64,000 bases of DNA from Candidatus Eisenbergiella stercoravium (GTDB taxonomy: Bacteria; Bacillota; Clostridia; Lachnospirales; Lachnospiraceae), in contig DXHY01000016.1 of assembly GCA_019113175.1 (NCBI GenBank), positions 1 through 64,000 of the forward strand, read 5' to 3'. Of the stretch, positions 25,650-35,008 are shown piece by piece; within the stretch, counting starts at the first letter, position 1; each line of letters begins with the position of its first letter. The notes under the pieces are model-generated. The model was given only the letters and a program-made list of their open reading frames with translations, was not told the DNA's origin and did no database searches. The position numbers and the translations under genes are program-made.

Positions 25650-26579
25650 TCACATTTTCTCAGGATACCAGTAACGCCGGCCTTCTTCGATATCGTGCGC
25701 CATATTCTGCTTCAGCTCCTCCACTCCCGAAAACTTCCGTTCCGGCCGGCAGAAGGAATACAGGCTCACCTCCACGTATTCCCCGTAGATCTCGCTGTCA
25801 AAGTCATACAGATAGGTTTCCACGCTCATTTGCCCCGAATCGCTCACGGTAGGTCTGCATCCGATGTTGGTAATTCCGGGAAAGCTGACGCCGCCAAAGC
25901 TCAGCCGTGAGAGATAGACGCCGTTTGGAGGAAGCAGCTTGTCCTTCTCCGGAAGCAGATTGATCGTGGGCATTCCCAGCGTTCTGCCAAGCCTTTTTCC
26001 GTGCATCACATGGCCGGATACGACATAGGGCGCCCCCAGCAGCTTCGCCGCCAGTTCCATCTGTCCCTTCTGAATCTCCTCCCTCACATAGGTGGAGCTG
26101 ATTTCCCGGCCGTTATACAGAATTTTGTCAATGATCTCCACCTGATAGCCCAGCTGCCCTGACAGAGCGAGGAGAAGATGCCAGTCTCCCTTTCCCCCGT
26201 CTCCAAAGGAAAGGTCGGTTCCGGCAGCCAGATATTTCGTGTGCATTTTTCCGCAGAGAACCTCTCTCACGAAATCCTCTGCGGGGATTGCCGCGGTGCT
26301 GACATTCAGCGGGAATTCGATCAGCACGTCCACCCCCATTTCCTCAAAGCAGCGGCGCTTTTCTTCCCTTGTCATAAGGCCTGCCTGCGGCTTTCCTGAA
26401 AAAAAAACGCCTGGCGGCGGATCAAAGGTGAATACGGCGGCAGCCAGACCATCCTCTTTCGCTTTCAGGATTCTGTCCAGCAGCTTCCTGTGTCCCAGAT
26501 GGACGCCGTCGAATTTTCCGATCGCCGCCGCCGTATTCATATCACATTCAAATTCCATCGTTCCTGAAATAATCTGCAT
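25650..26579 (-). CDS. ribF: Bifunctional riboflavin kinase / FAD synthetase
   Basis: RibF phosphorylates riboflavin to FMN and adenylates FMN to FAD. The 309-residue protein has the FAD-synthetase nucleotidyltransferase part first (AAAIGKFDGVHLGHRKLLDRIL; later ISSTYVREEIQKG) and the riboflavin kinase part second (SGHVMHGKRLGRTLGMPTINL, the GVYLSR strand, and DFDSEIYGEYVEVSLYSFCRPERKFSGVEELK). The ATG at 26579 is favoured by GAGGATTAGG; nine extra track codons are unsupported. It follows truB across a hairpin, as the last gene of the translation operon. Confidence 0.96.
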   Translation of the reverse strand: MQIISGTMEFECDMNTAAAIGKFDGVHLGHRKLLDRILKAKEDGLAAAVFTFDPPPGVFFSGKPQAGLMTREEKRRCFEEMGVDVLIEFPLNVSTAAIPAEDFVREVLCGKMHTKYLAAGTDLSFGDGGKGDWHLLLALSGQLGYQVEIIDKILYNGREISSTYVREEIQKGQMELAAKLLGAPYVVSGHVMHGKRLGRTLGMPTINLLPEKDKLLPPNGVYLSRLSFGGVSFPGITNIGCRPTVSDSGQMSVETYLYDFDSEIYGEYVEVSLYSFCRPERKFSGVEELKQNMAHDIEEGRRYWYPEKM

Positions 26580-26611
26580 CCTAATCCTCATTCCGGAGCG
26601 TCGCAAACTGC

Positions 26612-26649
26612 TGTGTGAGAAATAAGCCTGATGGTTTATTTCTCACACA
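26612..26649. repeat. Perfect 14-bp palindrome between truB and ribF
   Basis: TGTGTGAGAAATAA, a 10-base loop, then TTATTTCTCACACA. There is no T run on either side, so it is not an evident intrinsic terminator. It may stabilise or punctuate the mRNA. Confidence 0.65.
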
Positions 26650-26665
26650 ATCATTCCTGTTCCGC

Positions 26666-27574
26666 TCATGTCAAAAACATTTTTACCGGACGGTACTTTC
26701 CTGTTTTTCCCTCTGAAAAAAAGGCATACAGGCCGTAGAACGTTCCGTCGGTTCCACAGACCCGGAAATTTTCCATTCCGTCTCCGTCCTGATTCAGGAT
26801 CACCTGATCCGGATAAAGCTCATTTCCGTTTCGGACCAGCCGCTCGAATTCCGGCTTTACGATCAGACGGGGGCTGTCGGAAAACAGCTCCTCCACAGGA
26901 ATAAGCACTTCCTCCAGCCGGTCCTCCTTCGCAAGGCTCTCCAGTTCGCCGAGAGTCCGCGCCTCCTCCACTCGGAAACGTCCCACACGCGTTCGCTTCA
27001 GGCTCTTCATCGTACCGCCGCAGCCGAGTTTCTGTCCGATGTCATGACAGAGCGTCCGGATGTAGGTTCCCTTTGAGCATTCCACCCGGAAGGTGATCTC
27101 CGGAAGCTCCGTTTTCAGGATTGTGATGGCAGAAATCTGTACCGGCCTGGGCTTCCGTTCCACCTCTCTGCCTGCCCTTGCGAGCTCGTACAGCTTCTTC
27201 CCATTTACCTTAAGAGCGGAATACATGGGAGGAATCTGGTCATAGGTTCCAAGGAAAGAGAGGACCGCTGTCTCCGCCTCCTTTTCCTCCACCGTCACCT
27301 CATGCTCCTCAAGAACGGTTCCGGAAAGGTCCTGGGTATCCGTCACCTTCCCCAGAAGCAGAACAGCCTCGTACTCCTTCGTTTCTCCCGCGAGCAGGTC
27401 GCACAGCTTTGTCGCGTTTCCCAGACAGACGGGAAGTACCCCGACCGCATCCGGGTCCAGGGTACCTGTATGGCCGATTTTCTTCTGTCTGCATATGCCG
27501 CGCAGCTTTGCCACCACATCGTGGGATGTAAAGCCCGCTTCCTTATATACATTCAGCACGCCGTTTTTCATCAT
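26666..27574 (-). CDS. truB: tRNA pseudouridine-55 synthase
   Basis: TruB makes pseudouridine 55 in the T-loop of tRNAs. The 302 residues contain GVLNVYKEAGFTSHDVVAKLRG, the catalytic aspartate motif KKIGHTGTLDPDAVGVLPVCLG, MYSALKVNGKKLYELAR and CSKGTYIRTLCHDIG, plus a C-terminal PUA-like region. Two adjacent ATG codons (27574, 27571) are both possible starts after TTAGGA. It follows nrnA by two bases within the nusA-infB operon. Confidence 0.97.
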   Translation of the reverse strand: MMKNGVLNVYKEAGFTSHDVVAKLRGICRQKKIGHTGTLDPDAVGVLPVCLGNATKLCDLLAGETKEYEAVLLLGKVTDTQDLSGTVLEEHEVTVEEKEAETAVLSFLGTYDQIPPMYSALKVNGKKLYELARAGREVERKPRPVQISAITILKTELPEITFRVECSKGTYIRTLCHDIGQKLGCGGTMKSLKRTRVGRFRVEEARTLGELESLAKEDRLEEVLIPVEELFSDSPRLIVKPEFERLVRNGNELYPDQVILNQDGDGMENFRVCGTDGTFYGLYAFFSEGKTGKYRPVKMFLT

Positions 27575-27576
27575 TC

Positions 27577-28536
27577 CTAAGCTTCTCCACCGTCCAGCTG
27601 TCTTTCAATATGTAAGGACAGGTTATTGATCACATCATGGGCAGTTCCCGTCATCGTACAGCCTGCTGCACGAACATGGCCGCCTCCTCCAAAATAGGAA
27701 GCGATGGCTGCCACATTCACCTTTTCACTGGAGCGCAGGCTTACCTTATATTCCTGAGCTCCTGTTTCATACAGGAAAATGGCGCATTCCACACCCTTGA
27801 TACTTCGCAGCTGGCTCACGATTCCTTCCAGATCCTGCGGACCCGCCCCGTAGAAATCGAGCGTTTTGCGGTTCAGGACACTGACCACGCAGCGGTCGTC
27901 CATGAAACGGATGCTTTCCAGCAGTGCGCGCCCCAGAATCTGCATCTGCAGATAGGTCTTTTCAAAAAAGGTTTCCTCAATCAGGCGGCTGAAATCGAAG
28001 CCGTAGGAAATCAGATCCGCTGCAGCCCTGAGCGTTTCAGGGGTGGTGCAGGAATACTGAAAGCACCCGGTATCATGCGCGATTCCCATATAAAGCGCCT
28101 TTGCGATCTCCTGATCCAGTCCGTCGTTTCCGATCAGCCGGTAGACCAGCTCACTGGTAGAGCTGGCCTGGGGATCCACATAATTCACATTTCCACAGCC
28201 GTTCGCATTACTGATATGATGATCGATGTTAATCCTCTTTTTCGCGTTCTCAAAATAAGGCTGGGCCTTTCCAAGCCGGTCAGCCACAGAGTCCAGGGCA
28301 AAAAATACGTCGAAGTTCTTCTGTTCTCCATAAGCGCTGTCCACATCCTCAATCCGGCTGATGCAGCCGTAGATATCCGCAGGCTTTTCCAGAAACACTC
28401 TGATCTCTGCCTCCGGAAGCTCTTTTTTCAGATACAGATACAGTCCCATACAGGATCCGATGCAGTCTCCATCCGGGCGGATATGCCCGCTGATGCCAAT
28501 TCTTCCTGCTCCCCTACATTCTTCCAGAAGATTCAT
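27577..28536 (-). CDS. nrnA: DHH-family oligoribonuclease / pAp phosphatase
   Basis: NrnA-type enzymes degrade very short RNAs and hydrolyse 3'-phosphoadenosine 5'-phosphate. The 319 residues show the DHH domain with GISGHIRPDGDCIGSCMGLYLYLK, DVFFALDS and INIDHHISNANGCGNVNYVDPQASSTSELV. The DHHA1 domain ends in YKVSLRSSEKVNVAAIASYFGGGGHVRAAGCTMTG. The order rbfA-nrnA-truB is standard in Firmicutes. The gap to rbfA is six bases. Confidence 0.95.
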   Translation of the reverse strand: MNLLEECRGAGRIGISGHIRPDGDCIGSCMGLYLYLKKELPEAEIRVFLEKPADIYGCISRIEDVDSAYGEQKNFDVFFALDSVADRLGKAQPYFENAKKRINIDHHISNANGCGNVNYVDPQASSTSELVYRLIGNDGLDQEIAKALYMGIAHDTGCFQYSCTTPETLRAAADLISYGFDFSRLIEETFFEKTYLQMQILGRALLESIRFMDDRCVVSVLNRKTLDFYGAGPQDLEGIVSQLRSIKGVECAIFLYETGAQEYKVSLRSSEKVNVAAIASYFGGGGHVRAAGCTMTGTAHDVINNLSLHIERQLDGGEA

Positions 28537-28542
28537 AGACGC

Positions 28543-28914
28543 TTACTCCTCCCCTTTGTGCTCTTTTTCCATAACCTCGTCAATTTTATGCGACATGTTC
28601 ACACCATATGCGATGGACTGATCCATAACAAAGGTAATCTCCGGCGTAATGCGGAGATTGATCTCCTTCGCCAGACGGCTCCTGAGGAAGCCTTCCGCAC
28701 TCTTTAATCCCTCCAGCGTATCCGCCTGTGCCTTTTCATCCCCCAGCACGCTGATCCACGCCCGGCAGGTTTTCAGATCCGGAGCGACCTCCACCGCCAC
28801 AACGGAGGTGAGAGGCGCGATTCTGGGATCCTTGATTTCCCCGCGGATCGTTTCCGCAAGCACCTGCTGTACCTGGGCATTGATCCGCGTATTTTTAATG
28901 CTGTTTTTTCTCAT
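28543..28914 (-). CDS. rbfA: Ribosome-binding factor A
   Basis: RbfA helps mature the 30S subunit, acting on the 5' end of 16S rRNA. The 123-residue KH-like protein shows INAQVQQVLAETIRGEIKDPRIAPLTSVVAVEVAPDLKTCRAWISVLG and LRSRLAKEINLRITPEITFVMDQSIAYG, which are family hallmarks. It follows infB by 35 bases. Confidence 0.96.
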   Translation of the reverse strand: MRKNSIKNTRINAQVQQVLAETIRGEIKDPRIAPLTSVVAVEVAPDLKTCRAWISVLGDEKAQADTLEGLKSAEGFLRSRLAKEINLRITPEITFVMDQSIAYGVNMSHKIDEVMEKEHKGEE

Positions 28915-28949
28915 ATAATCGTTCCGCCTTTCCGGCGAAGCCAGAAGCC

Positions 28950-31900
28950 TTACCTGGGCACCTCCACCATGATATAGGCCTCCACGATATCGCCTTCCTG
29001 AATCTGGTCGAAGCCGTCAAACACAAGACCGCACTCGAAGCCCGAACGGACCTCCTTCACGTCGTCCTTAAAGCGCTTCAGGCTCGCCAGCTTTCCTTCA
29101 TAGATCTGGTCGCCGTCTCTGGTGATGCGGACCTTGCAGTCACGCTGGAACTCTCCGTCCAGAACATAGGAGCCGGCAATGTTTCCGATCGCGGACGCAT
29201 GGAAGATCTGACGGATCTCCGCATGGCCGATGACCTTTTCTTCAAATACAGGATCCAGCATGCCCTTCATGGCCGCCTCGATATCTTCAATCGCCTGGTA
29301 AATCACCTTATACAGCCGGATATCCACGCCTTCCCGCTCCGCAGTCGCCTTGGCAGTCGCGTCAGGACGCACATTGAAGCCGATGATGATGGCATTGGAT
29401 GTCGCCGCCAGGGTCACGTCGGACTCGTTGATCGCGCCGACGCCGCCATGGATACACTTCACGACCACTTCCTCGTTGGACAGCTTCAGAAGGCTCTGTC
29501 TGACCGCCTCCACGCTGCCCTGTACATCCGCCTTGATGATCAGATTCAGCTCCTTCAGCTTGCCCTCCTGGATCTGGTTGAACAGATCGTCCAGCGACAT
29601 CTTGGATCTGGTCTCCTCCAGCTTCTTCTCCTTGTTTTGTGCGATGAAGGTCTCCGCGTAGTTTCTCGCTTCCTTATCGTTATCATGGGCGAGGAATACC
29701 TCTCCCGCTCCCGGTACATCCGAAAGTCCGAGGATCTCCACAGGTGTGGAAGGCCCTGCTTCCTTCACCCTTCTGCCCTTATCGTCGATCATGGCGCGCA
29801 CCTTTCCGTGGCTTGCTCCTGCGGAAATGAAATCTCCCACATGCAGGGTTCCCTTCTGTACCAGAACGGTAGCCACCGGGCCGCGTCCCTTATCCAGCTG
29901 CGCTTCAATCACAAGGCCTCTCGCCTTCCGGTTCGGATTGGCCTTCAGCTCCAGGATCTCTGCCGTCAGCAGGATCATCTCAAGCAGCTGATTGATACCT
30001 TCTCCGGTCTTGGCTGATACGGGAGCAAATACGGTGCTTCCGCCCCATTCCTCCGGAATCAGGTCATATTCCGCAAGCTCCTGCTTCACGCGGTCAATGT
30101 TTGCGTTGGGTTTATCGATCTTGTTCACCGCAACGATGATCTCGATTCCCGCAGCCTTGGCATGGCTGATGGCCTCCACGGTCTGGGGCATTACGCCGTC
30201 GTCTGCTGCCACCACCAGAACCGCGATATCCGTGGCATTCGCACCTCTCATACGCATGGCCGTAAACGCTTCATGGCCGGGCGTATCCAGGAAGGTGATC
30301 TTCTGTCCGTTGATCTGGACGGTATAAGCGCCGATATGCTGCGTGATGCCGCCGGCCTCCTTATCCGTCACATTGGTCTTACGGATAGCATCCAGAAGGG
30401 AGGTCTTACCGTGGTCAACGTGTCCCATGACGCAGATAACCGGCGGTCTGGGAACCATATCCTCTTCGTTCTCCTCATCTTCCTTCAGGAGCTCCTCGAT
30501 CACATCGACCTTGACTTCCTTCTCACAGATGATGTCGTATTCAATGGCAATGCTCTCCGCCTCTTCATAGGAAATCTCCTGATTCAGCGTCACAATCTTG
30601 CCTTCCATAAACAGCTTCTTAATGATCCCTGCTGCCGGAACCTTCATCTTGTCTGCGAGCTCTTTAATAGTAATATTCTCCGGAAGAGTGATCACCTTGA
30701 TCTGCTCCTCCTCAGGAACAGCCTTCACCGGTTCCGGCTTGATGAACCTGCCCGGCTTATTCTTCAGCCTGCTCTTCGATTCGTCCTCTTCGTAGATGTG
30801 ATCCTTCTTCGAGCGTCTGTCTCTCTCCTGACTGTTGCGGCGCTTCTCTTCCTCTTTGCGCTTCTCGTTCTCCTTGATGGGAGCCTCCGCAGCAAAGCCC
30901 TTGCCCGGCGCAGGCCTGCGGGATCTATTATCCTGCCTTCCGCCCGCGCCCTGTCCACGTTCTCCATTAGAACGCTCATTATTCGAGCCAGGTCTCGCCC
31001 CGCCCGCACGGCCGCCGAAGCCCTGTGCACTTCTCTGAGAACCGCCAGAGCGGCTGCCGGAACGATTCTGGCCATCCGTACTGTGCTGTCCTCTTGCGCC
31101 CTGACCATTCCGGCTGTCGCGTCCGTCGCGGCTGTCACGGCCCTGCTGCCTGCTTCCCTGCTGCTGCCTGCCTTCCGTTCTCGCTGTCTGCGTTCTCTCC
31201 GGTCTTTCATTTCCAGCATTTCCAGCAATTCTGCCTCCTCTGTCCGCTGCCTGCGAAGCTTCCTTTGCTGCCTGCTCCTGTGCAGCCTTCTGGGCGGCGG
31301 CCTTTTCTTCCATCGCCTTCTGTTCTCTCGCTGCTCTTTCCGCCGCTTCCTGGCGTCTCTTCTGCTCCTCGAGCCTCTCATCCGGCATCTGCGGCTGGGA
31401 CGGCTTCGTAAGAGGCTTGATCAGCTTTGGCTGTCCGGTCAGAATTCTTCCTGTGGAACGTCCCTGACCCGTGCCCGGCCTTCCTGCATTTCTGCTTCCC
31501 GCCTGAGAAGCGTTCTGGCGGCCTGCTCCTGTCTTCACTCCGGCATTTCCTCTGCCGCCGGCGGCCGTTTTTCCGGCTGCGCCCTGATGCCCCTTCTGGG
31601 ACTGCATCTTGCTGTTATGCGGATTGCTCACGAAAATGATATTCTTCTTCTTTTTTACCGGCGCCTGAGCCGTGCCTTCCGCCTGCTTTTCCCTGGCGGC
31701 ACCCTCATGAGCTGCCTCCGCCGCAGTCTTTGCGGCTTCAGGCTTTGTCTCTTTCTGAATTTCCTTCTGAACTTCCTTCTTTTCAGGCATATCGCCCATT
31801 CTCATCTCTCCCTCTGTCACTATACGCTTTTCTCCTTCGCTCTTTCCAAAATGTTTCCTGACTCTCTGTACTGTCTCTTCCTCTATTGAACTCTGGGCAG

Positions 31901-31997
31901 CTTTTGCTTCCACACCTTCCTTCTGCAGAAATGTGATAATGTCCCTGCTCTGCAGCCCTAACTCCTTCGCCAGTTCAAAAATCTTCGTTTTTGCCAT
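28950..31997 (-). CDS. infB: Translation initiation factor IF-2
   Basis: IF-2 is the GTPase that brings initiator tRNA to the ribosome. At 1015 residues it is long because of an Arg/Gly/Gln/Ser-rich disordered region around residues 60-410. In order: N-terminal IF2_N domain ([25 protein letters not shown]), the disordered region, a second IF2_N ([25 protein letters not shown]), the G domain ([27 protein letters not shown]), then domains II-IV with a final [22 protein letters not shown] ribosome site precedes the ATG. It lies between the L7Ae-like gene and rbfA. Confidence 0.97.
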   Translation of the reverse strand: MAKTKIFELAKELGLQSRDIITFLQKEGVEAKAAQSSIEEETVQRVRKHFGKSEGEKRIVTEGEMRMGDMPEKKEVQKEIQKETKPEAAKTAAEAAHEGAAREKQAEGTAQAPVKKKKNIIFVSNPHNSKMQSQKGHQGAAGKTAAGGRGNAGVKTGAGRQNASQAGSRNAGRPGTGQGRSTGRILTGQPKLIKPLTKPSQPQMPDERLEEQKRRQEAAERAAREQKAMEEKAAAQKAAQEQAAKEASQAADRGGRIAGNAGNERPERTQTARTEGRQQQGSRQQGRDSRDGRDSRNGQGARGQHSTDGQNRSGSRSGGSQRSAQGFGGRAGGARPGSNNERSNGERGQGAGGRQDNRSRRPAPGKGFAAEAPIKENEKRKEEEKRRNSQERDRRSKKDHIYEEDESKSRLKNKPGRFIKPEPVKAVPEEEQIKVITLPENITIKELADKMKVPAAGIIKKLFMEGKIVTLNQEISYEEAESIAIEYDIICEKEVKVDVIEELLKEDEENEEDMVPRPPVICVMGHVDHGKTSLLDAIRKTNVTDKEAGGITQHIGAYTVQINGQKITFLDTPGHEAFTAMRMRGANATDIAVLVVAADDGVMPQTVEAISHAKAAGIEIIVAVNKIDKPNANIDRVKQELAEYDLIPEEWGGSTVFAPVSAKTGEGINQLLEMILLTAEILELKANPNRKARGLVIEAQLDKGRGPVATVLVQKGTLHVGDFISAGASHGKVRAMIDDKGRRVKEAGPSTPVEILGLSDVPGAGEVFLAHDNDKEARNYAETFIAQNKEKKLEETRSKMSLDDLFNQIQEGKLKELNLIIKADVQGSVEAVRQSLLKLSNEEVVVKCIHGGVGAINESDVTLAATSNAIIIGFNVRPDATAKATAEREGVDIRLYKVIYQAIEDIEAAMKGMLDPVFEEKVIGHAEIRQIFHASAIGNIAGSYVLDGEFQRDCKVRITRDGDQIYEGKLASLKRFKDDVKEVRSGFECGLVFDGFDQIQEGDIVEAYIMVEVPR

Positions 31998-32009
31998 GCT
32001 GCGCCTCCT

Positions 32010-32321
32010 TTACCCGGCTGTTTCCAACTTCCCGATCAGGTTCTTTGCAAAACCTTCATCTGTCACTGCCAGAGATGCTCTCATCTCCTTTCCGATCGCA
32101 TGGCCCAGCTCCTCCTTCGTTGCATAGAAAAAGCAGGGGACATGATAGTATGTGCACATGTTCAGGAAATTTTTTTTCGTATTATCGGAGGCATCATTTC
32201 CTACGATTACAAGCCTGGCCCTGCCTTCCTTCACCGCTTTTTCCGTCATGAACTCGCCGCTGGAGACGGCCGATGCCCTGGCCGCAAGGCCGAGCAGGGA
32301 AAGAATCTTATTCTGCTTCAA
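32010..32321 (-). CDS. L7Ae-family ribosomal protein (YlxQ-like)
   Basis: A roughly 103-residue RNA-binding protein with the L7Ae fold signature: NKILSLLGLAARASAVSSGEFMTEKAV, RLVIVGNDASDNTKKNFLNMCTYYHVP and an IGKEMRASLAVTD end. YlxQ relatives bind kink-turn RNA; their cell role is poorly known. The start is a TTG. I prefer 32321 over 32330 because it gives the usual short N-terminus and better spacing from AAAAGGAG. It overlaps the end of the preceding gene by 14 bases. Confidence 0.9.
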   Translation of the reverse strand: MKQNKILSLLGLAARASAVSSGEFMTEKAVKEGRARLVIVGNDASDNTKKNFLNMCTYYHVPCFFYATKEELGHAIGKEMRASLAVTDEGFAKNLIGKLETAG

Positions 32322-32580
32322 ACTCCTCAAACTCCTTTTCCAGATGATCGTAAACCTCGTTCGGAATGCTCATTTTGAAGGAGCGCTCCAGTCCTTTGCT
32401 CTTCCGCGCCTTTTTCAGGCAGTCCATTGACCTGCACAGGTACGCGCCTCTTCCGTTCTTTTTTCCGGTCATATCAAGCATGATTTCACCCTCCGTTGTC
32501 CGGAGGACGCGCATCATTTCTTTTTTCCCTTTCATCTGTCCGCAGCCGATACACTGCCTCAACGGAACCTTTTTATTCAT
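32308..32580 (-). CDS. rnpM: YlxR-family RNA-binding protein (RnpM)
   Basis: A 90-residue basic protein with RQCIGCGQMKGKKEMMRVLRT, GRGAYLCRSMDCLKKARKSKGLERSF, the YlxR fold signature. In B. subtilis the protein (RnpM) binds and modulates RNase P RNA, which is family knowledge. The position between nusA and the L7Ae-like gene is conserved in Firmicutes. The Glu-rich C-terminus (EKEFEEFEAE) overlaps the next start and supplies its ribosome site. Confidence 0.95.
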   Translation of the reverse strand: MNKKVPLRQCIGCGQMKGKKEMMRVLRTTEGEIMLDMTGKKNGRGAYLCRSMDCLKKARKSKGLERSFKMSIPNEVYDHLEKEFEEFEAE

Positions 32581-32617
32581 CCAGCACCACGCCTTTCCTT
32601 CGGCTTACCGGAACCGG

Positions 32618-33961
32618 TCACTCCTGTCCGGCGTCTTCCTCTGCCGGAGCCTCTCCGTCTTCCGGAGCTTCCTGCTCAAAATCTTCTTCCCCGGGGTCCG
32701 CTTCCGCGGGTTCCTCCTCAGGGGCCGCTTCTCCTTCCGGCAGGCCTTCCTCCTCCGGGATCATATCCTCTTCGGAAAAGTCCTCTTCTCCGCCGGACAT
32801 ATTCTCGTCGGAAAGCATCTCTCCATCAGCAGGCGCTTCCTCATAGCCGTCGTAATCTTCCTCGTAATCCTCATCCTCGAAGTCGTCCAGATAATCCTCA
32901 TAACGGAAGCCTGGCGCATCCTTGGCCTGCGTTTCGCTCTTGATATCGATCTTGTATCCCGTCAGCCTTGCCGCCAGTCTGGCGTTCTGTCCTTCCTTAC
33001 CAATGGCGAGGGACAGCTGGTAATCGGGAACGACAACCTTTGCCGTCTTTTCATCCGGATCCGCAAACACCGCCACGATCTTGGCCGGGGACAGGGCGTT
33101 CTGGATCAGGTTTCCGGGATTCTCATCCCAGTTGACGATGTCGATCTTCTCACCGCGGAGTTCATCCACAATCGCATTCACTCTGGCGCCGTTCATACCC
33201 ACGCAGGCACCCACCGCGTCCACGTTGGGATTGTTGGACCATACCGCCATCTTGGTACGGCTTCCGGCCTCTCTCGCAATGCTCTTGATCTCAACCGTAC
33301 CGTCGCGGATCTCCGTCACCTCCGCCTCAAACAGCCTCTTGACCAGCTCCGGATGTGTCCGGCTCACCAGGATTCTGGGGCCCTTCGGCGTGTTCTTCAC
33401 CTCCAGAATGTAGACCTTGATTCTCTCGGTGGGACGGAATACCTCGCCCTTCACCTGCTCGCTTTCATTTAACAGCGCATCCGCCTTGCCCAGGTTAATG
33501 CTGATATTTCTTCCGATATAACGCTGCACCACGCCGGTGACAACATCCTTTTCCTTCTCATAATACTGATTGAAGATGGCGCTTCTTTCTTCCTCGCGGA
33601 TCTTCTGAAGGATCACGTTCTTCGCGTTCTGGGTAGCGATACGGCCGAACTCCTTGGACTTGATCTCCACATGAATGATGTCTCCCACCTCGGCGCGTTT
33701 GGAAATCTCCTTCGCGTCCTCCAGAGCGATCTGCAGGCAGTCATCCTCCACATCGTCCTTTGTGGGAACAACCTCCTTTTCCGCATAGACCAGAAAATCA
33801 CAGGTTTCCCTGTTGATCTCCACCTTCACGTTGTCCGCCTTTCCGAAATGGTTCTTGCAGGCGGTAAGCAGGGATGTCTCAATGGCGTCGAAGAGGGTTT
33901 CCTTGCTGATCTCCTTCTCCTTCTCCAGAATATCCAGTGCTTCCATCAATTCCTTGTTCAT
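32618..33961 (-). CDS. nusA: Transcription termination/antitermination protein NusA
   Basis: NusA binds RNA polymerase and modulates pausing and termination. Of about 447 residues, 1-125 form the polymerase-binding domain (MNKELMEALDILEKEKEISKETLFDAIE). The S1 domain is next (KDVVTGVVQRYIGRNISINLGKADALL), then two KH domains (DPVGAC-like NVDAVGACVGMNGARVNAIVDELRGEKIDIV; LAIGKEGQNARLAARLTG). The last 90 residues are a very acidic tail (DDFEDEDYEEDYDGYEE). The ATG at 33961 follows GGAGGTAATC and is preferred to the track start four codons earlier. Confidence 0.97.
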   Translation of the reverse strand: MNKELMEALDILEKEKEISKETLFDAIETSLLTACKNHFGKADNVKVEINRETCDFLVYAEKEVVPTKDDVEDDCLQIALEDAKEISKRAEVGDIIHVEIKSKEFGRIATQNAKNVILQKIREEERSAIFNQYYEKEKDVVTGVVQRYIGRNISINLGKADALLNESEQVKGEVFRPTERIKVYILEVKNTPKGPRILVSRTHPELVKRLFEAEVTEIRDGTVEIKSIAREAGSRTKMAVWSNNPNVDAVGACVGMNGARVNAIVDELRGEKIDIVNWDENPGNLIQNALSPAKIVAVFADPDEKTAKVVVPDYQLSLAIGKEGQNARLAARLTGYKIDIKSETQAKDAPGFRYEDYLDDFEDEDYEEDYDGYEEAPADGEMLSDENMSGGEEDFSEEDMIPEEEGLPEGEAAPEEEPAEADPGEEDFEQEAPEDGEAPAEEDAGQE

Positions 33962-33976
33962 GATTACCTCCACCTT

Positions 33977-34441
33977 TTAAAAATCTAACGCAAGTCTGAT
34001 CAGCGCAATATCCGACTTTGCAAATTTTCTTTCCTCTTCCTGTATCTCCAGGGTCACCGAATCCTTATCATAAGCCTTCAGGATTCCCTCAAATTCCTTC
34101 TGTTTCTCCTGCGGGCGGTACAGCCGCAGCTCCACCTCTTTCCCCAGGCTCTTTTCCAGATGCCGGTCCTTTTTTAACGGCCTCCCCAGTCCGGGGCTGC
34201 TCACCTCGAGGATATAGGCCTCTTCAATGAAATCCTCTTCGTCCAGCCGGTCGGACAGCTTCCTGCTCACGTTCTCGCAGTCCTGAATGTTCACGCCGTC
34301 CTCCCTGTCAATGTAGGCGCGCAGGTACCATTCCCCGCCTTCCTTCACATATTCCACATCGTAGATCTCCACGCCGTTTTCTTCCGCGATCGGAAGCAGC
34401 AGTTCCTCCGTGCGCGCTTCGATTTCCTTTCCCTTCGGCAT
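33977..34441 (-). CDS. rimP: Ribosome maturation factor RimP
   Basis: RimP assists 30S assembly. The 154 residues contain IEARTEELLLPIAEENGVEIYDVEYVKEGGEWYLRAYIDREDGVNIQDCENVSRKLSDRLDEED and AYILEVSSPGLGRPLKK, both diagnostic. The ATG at 34441 is chosen; the track start extends into the leader hairpin. It is the first gene of the nusA-infB operon and lies about 80 bases downstream of a good promoter. Confidence 0.96.
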   Translation of the reverse strand: MPKGKEIEARTEELLLPIAEENGVEIYDVEYVKEGGEWYLRAYIDREDGVNIQDCENVSRKLSDRLDEEDFIEEAYILEVSSPGLGRPLKKDRHLEKSLGKEVELRLYRPQEKQKEFEGILKAYDKDSVTLEIQEEERKFAKSDIALIRLALDF

Positions 34442-34467
34442 CCGTTCACCAGTCCCTTTCCTTCTGC

Positions 34468-34498
34468 CAAAAATAAGAGTGGGCGAAGCGCCCACTCT
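34468..34498 (-). promoter_or_regulatory. rimP leader hairpin resembling an attenuator
   Basis: On the minus strand AGAGTGGGCG-CTT-CGCCCACTCT is followed by TATTTTT: a 10-bp perfect stem with a T run, starting about 22 bases after the predicted transcript start and ending 27 bases before rimP. It has the form of an intrinsic terminator between promoter and operon. A GTGGG...CCCAC hairpin before rimP is, as I recall, common in Firmicutes. Confidence 0.78.
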
Positions 34499-34526
34499 AG
34501 TCTGATAATCCTATTAACCATAACCC

Positions 34527-34555
34527 AGTATAGCACCAATCCTCCGGAAACGCAA
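34527..34555 (-). promoter_or_regulatory. Promoter of the rimP-nusA-infB operon
   Basis: Minus strand TTGCGT, 17 bases, TATACT. It is the only clear promoter before rimP and lies directly after the MarR-family gene stop. Confidence 0.75.
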
Positions 34556-34563
34556 GGGCTTTC

Positions 34564-34986
34564 TTAAACTCCTTCCAGGTTTCGGATGATTTTCTGTGCA
34601 CAGGAGAGAAATTTCTCCATTTCCTCCTCGCTGATCCCCTTCCAGATCTGGTTATCCATGCCGGAAAAATTCTCGTGAACCTCCGCCGCTTTTTTTCTCC
34701 CTTCCTCCGTCAGGACGATGAGAAAGGAACGGCGGCAGTCCGGATGCTTCTGTCTGCTTAAGAATCCCGCCTCCTCCAGCTTATCCAGGCTTCTGGAAAG
34801 CGTCGCCACATCCATATTGCAGCGGTCGGCCAGCTCTCTCTGGCTGACATGATCCTCTTCATACAGCTTGTTCAGAATTCTTGGCTGCCCCGGCGTCAGG
34901 CCGAGCTTCTGAAAATATGGATGGAGGATCCTCTTTCTGGCCGCTTCCATCCTGACCATTGCTTCCCTGATCTCCTTTTTTTCCAT
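34564..34986 (-). CDS. MarR-family transcriptional regulator
   Basis: A 140-residue winged-helix regulator: helical start (EIREAMVRMEAARKRILHPYFQKLGLTPGQPRILNKLYEE), HTH (VSQRELADRCNMDVATLSRSLDKLEEAGFLSRQ) and wing (HPDCRRSFLIVLTEEGRK). The track start is a TTG. The ATG at 34986 has GAGGCAGAT upstream and begins 22 bases after the exporter gene. As the last gene of the transcript it probably represses its own exporter operon in response to a drug-like ligand, which is the usual role of such neighbours. Confidence 0.88.
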   Translation of the reverse strand: MEKKEIREAMVRMEAARKRILHPYFQKLGLTPGQPRILNKLYEEDHVSQRELADRCNMDVATLSRSLDKLEEAGFLSRQKHPDCRRSFLIVLTEEGRKKAAEVHENFSGMDNQIWKGISEEEMEKFLSCAQKIIRNLEGV

Positions 34987-35008
34987 ATCTGCCTCATTTC
35001 TATTCCAA

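Noticed and set aside
30162-31889. Plus-strand 575-residue ORF opposite infB
   Set aside because: Antisense to the low-complexity region of infB. Its Leu/Arg/Ser-rich composition mirrors that region.
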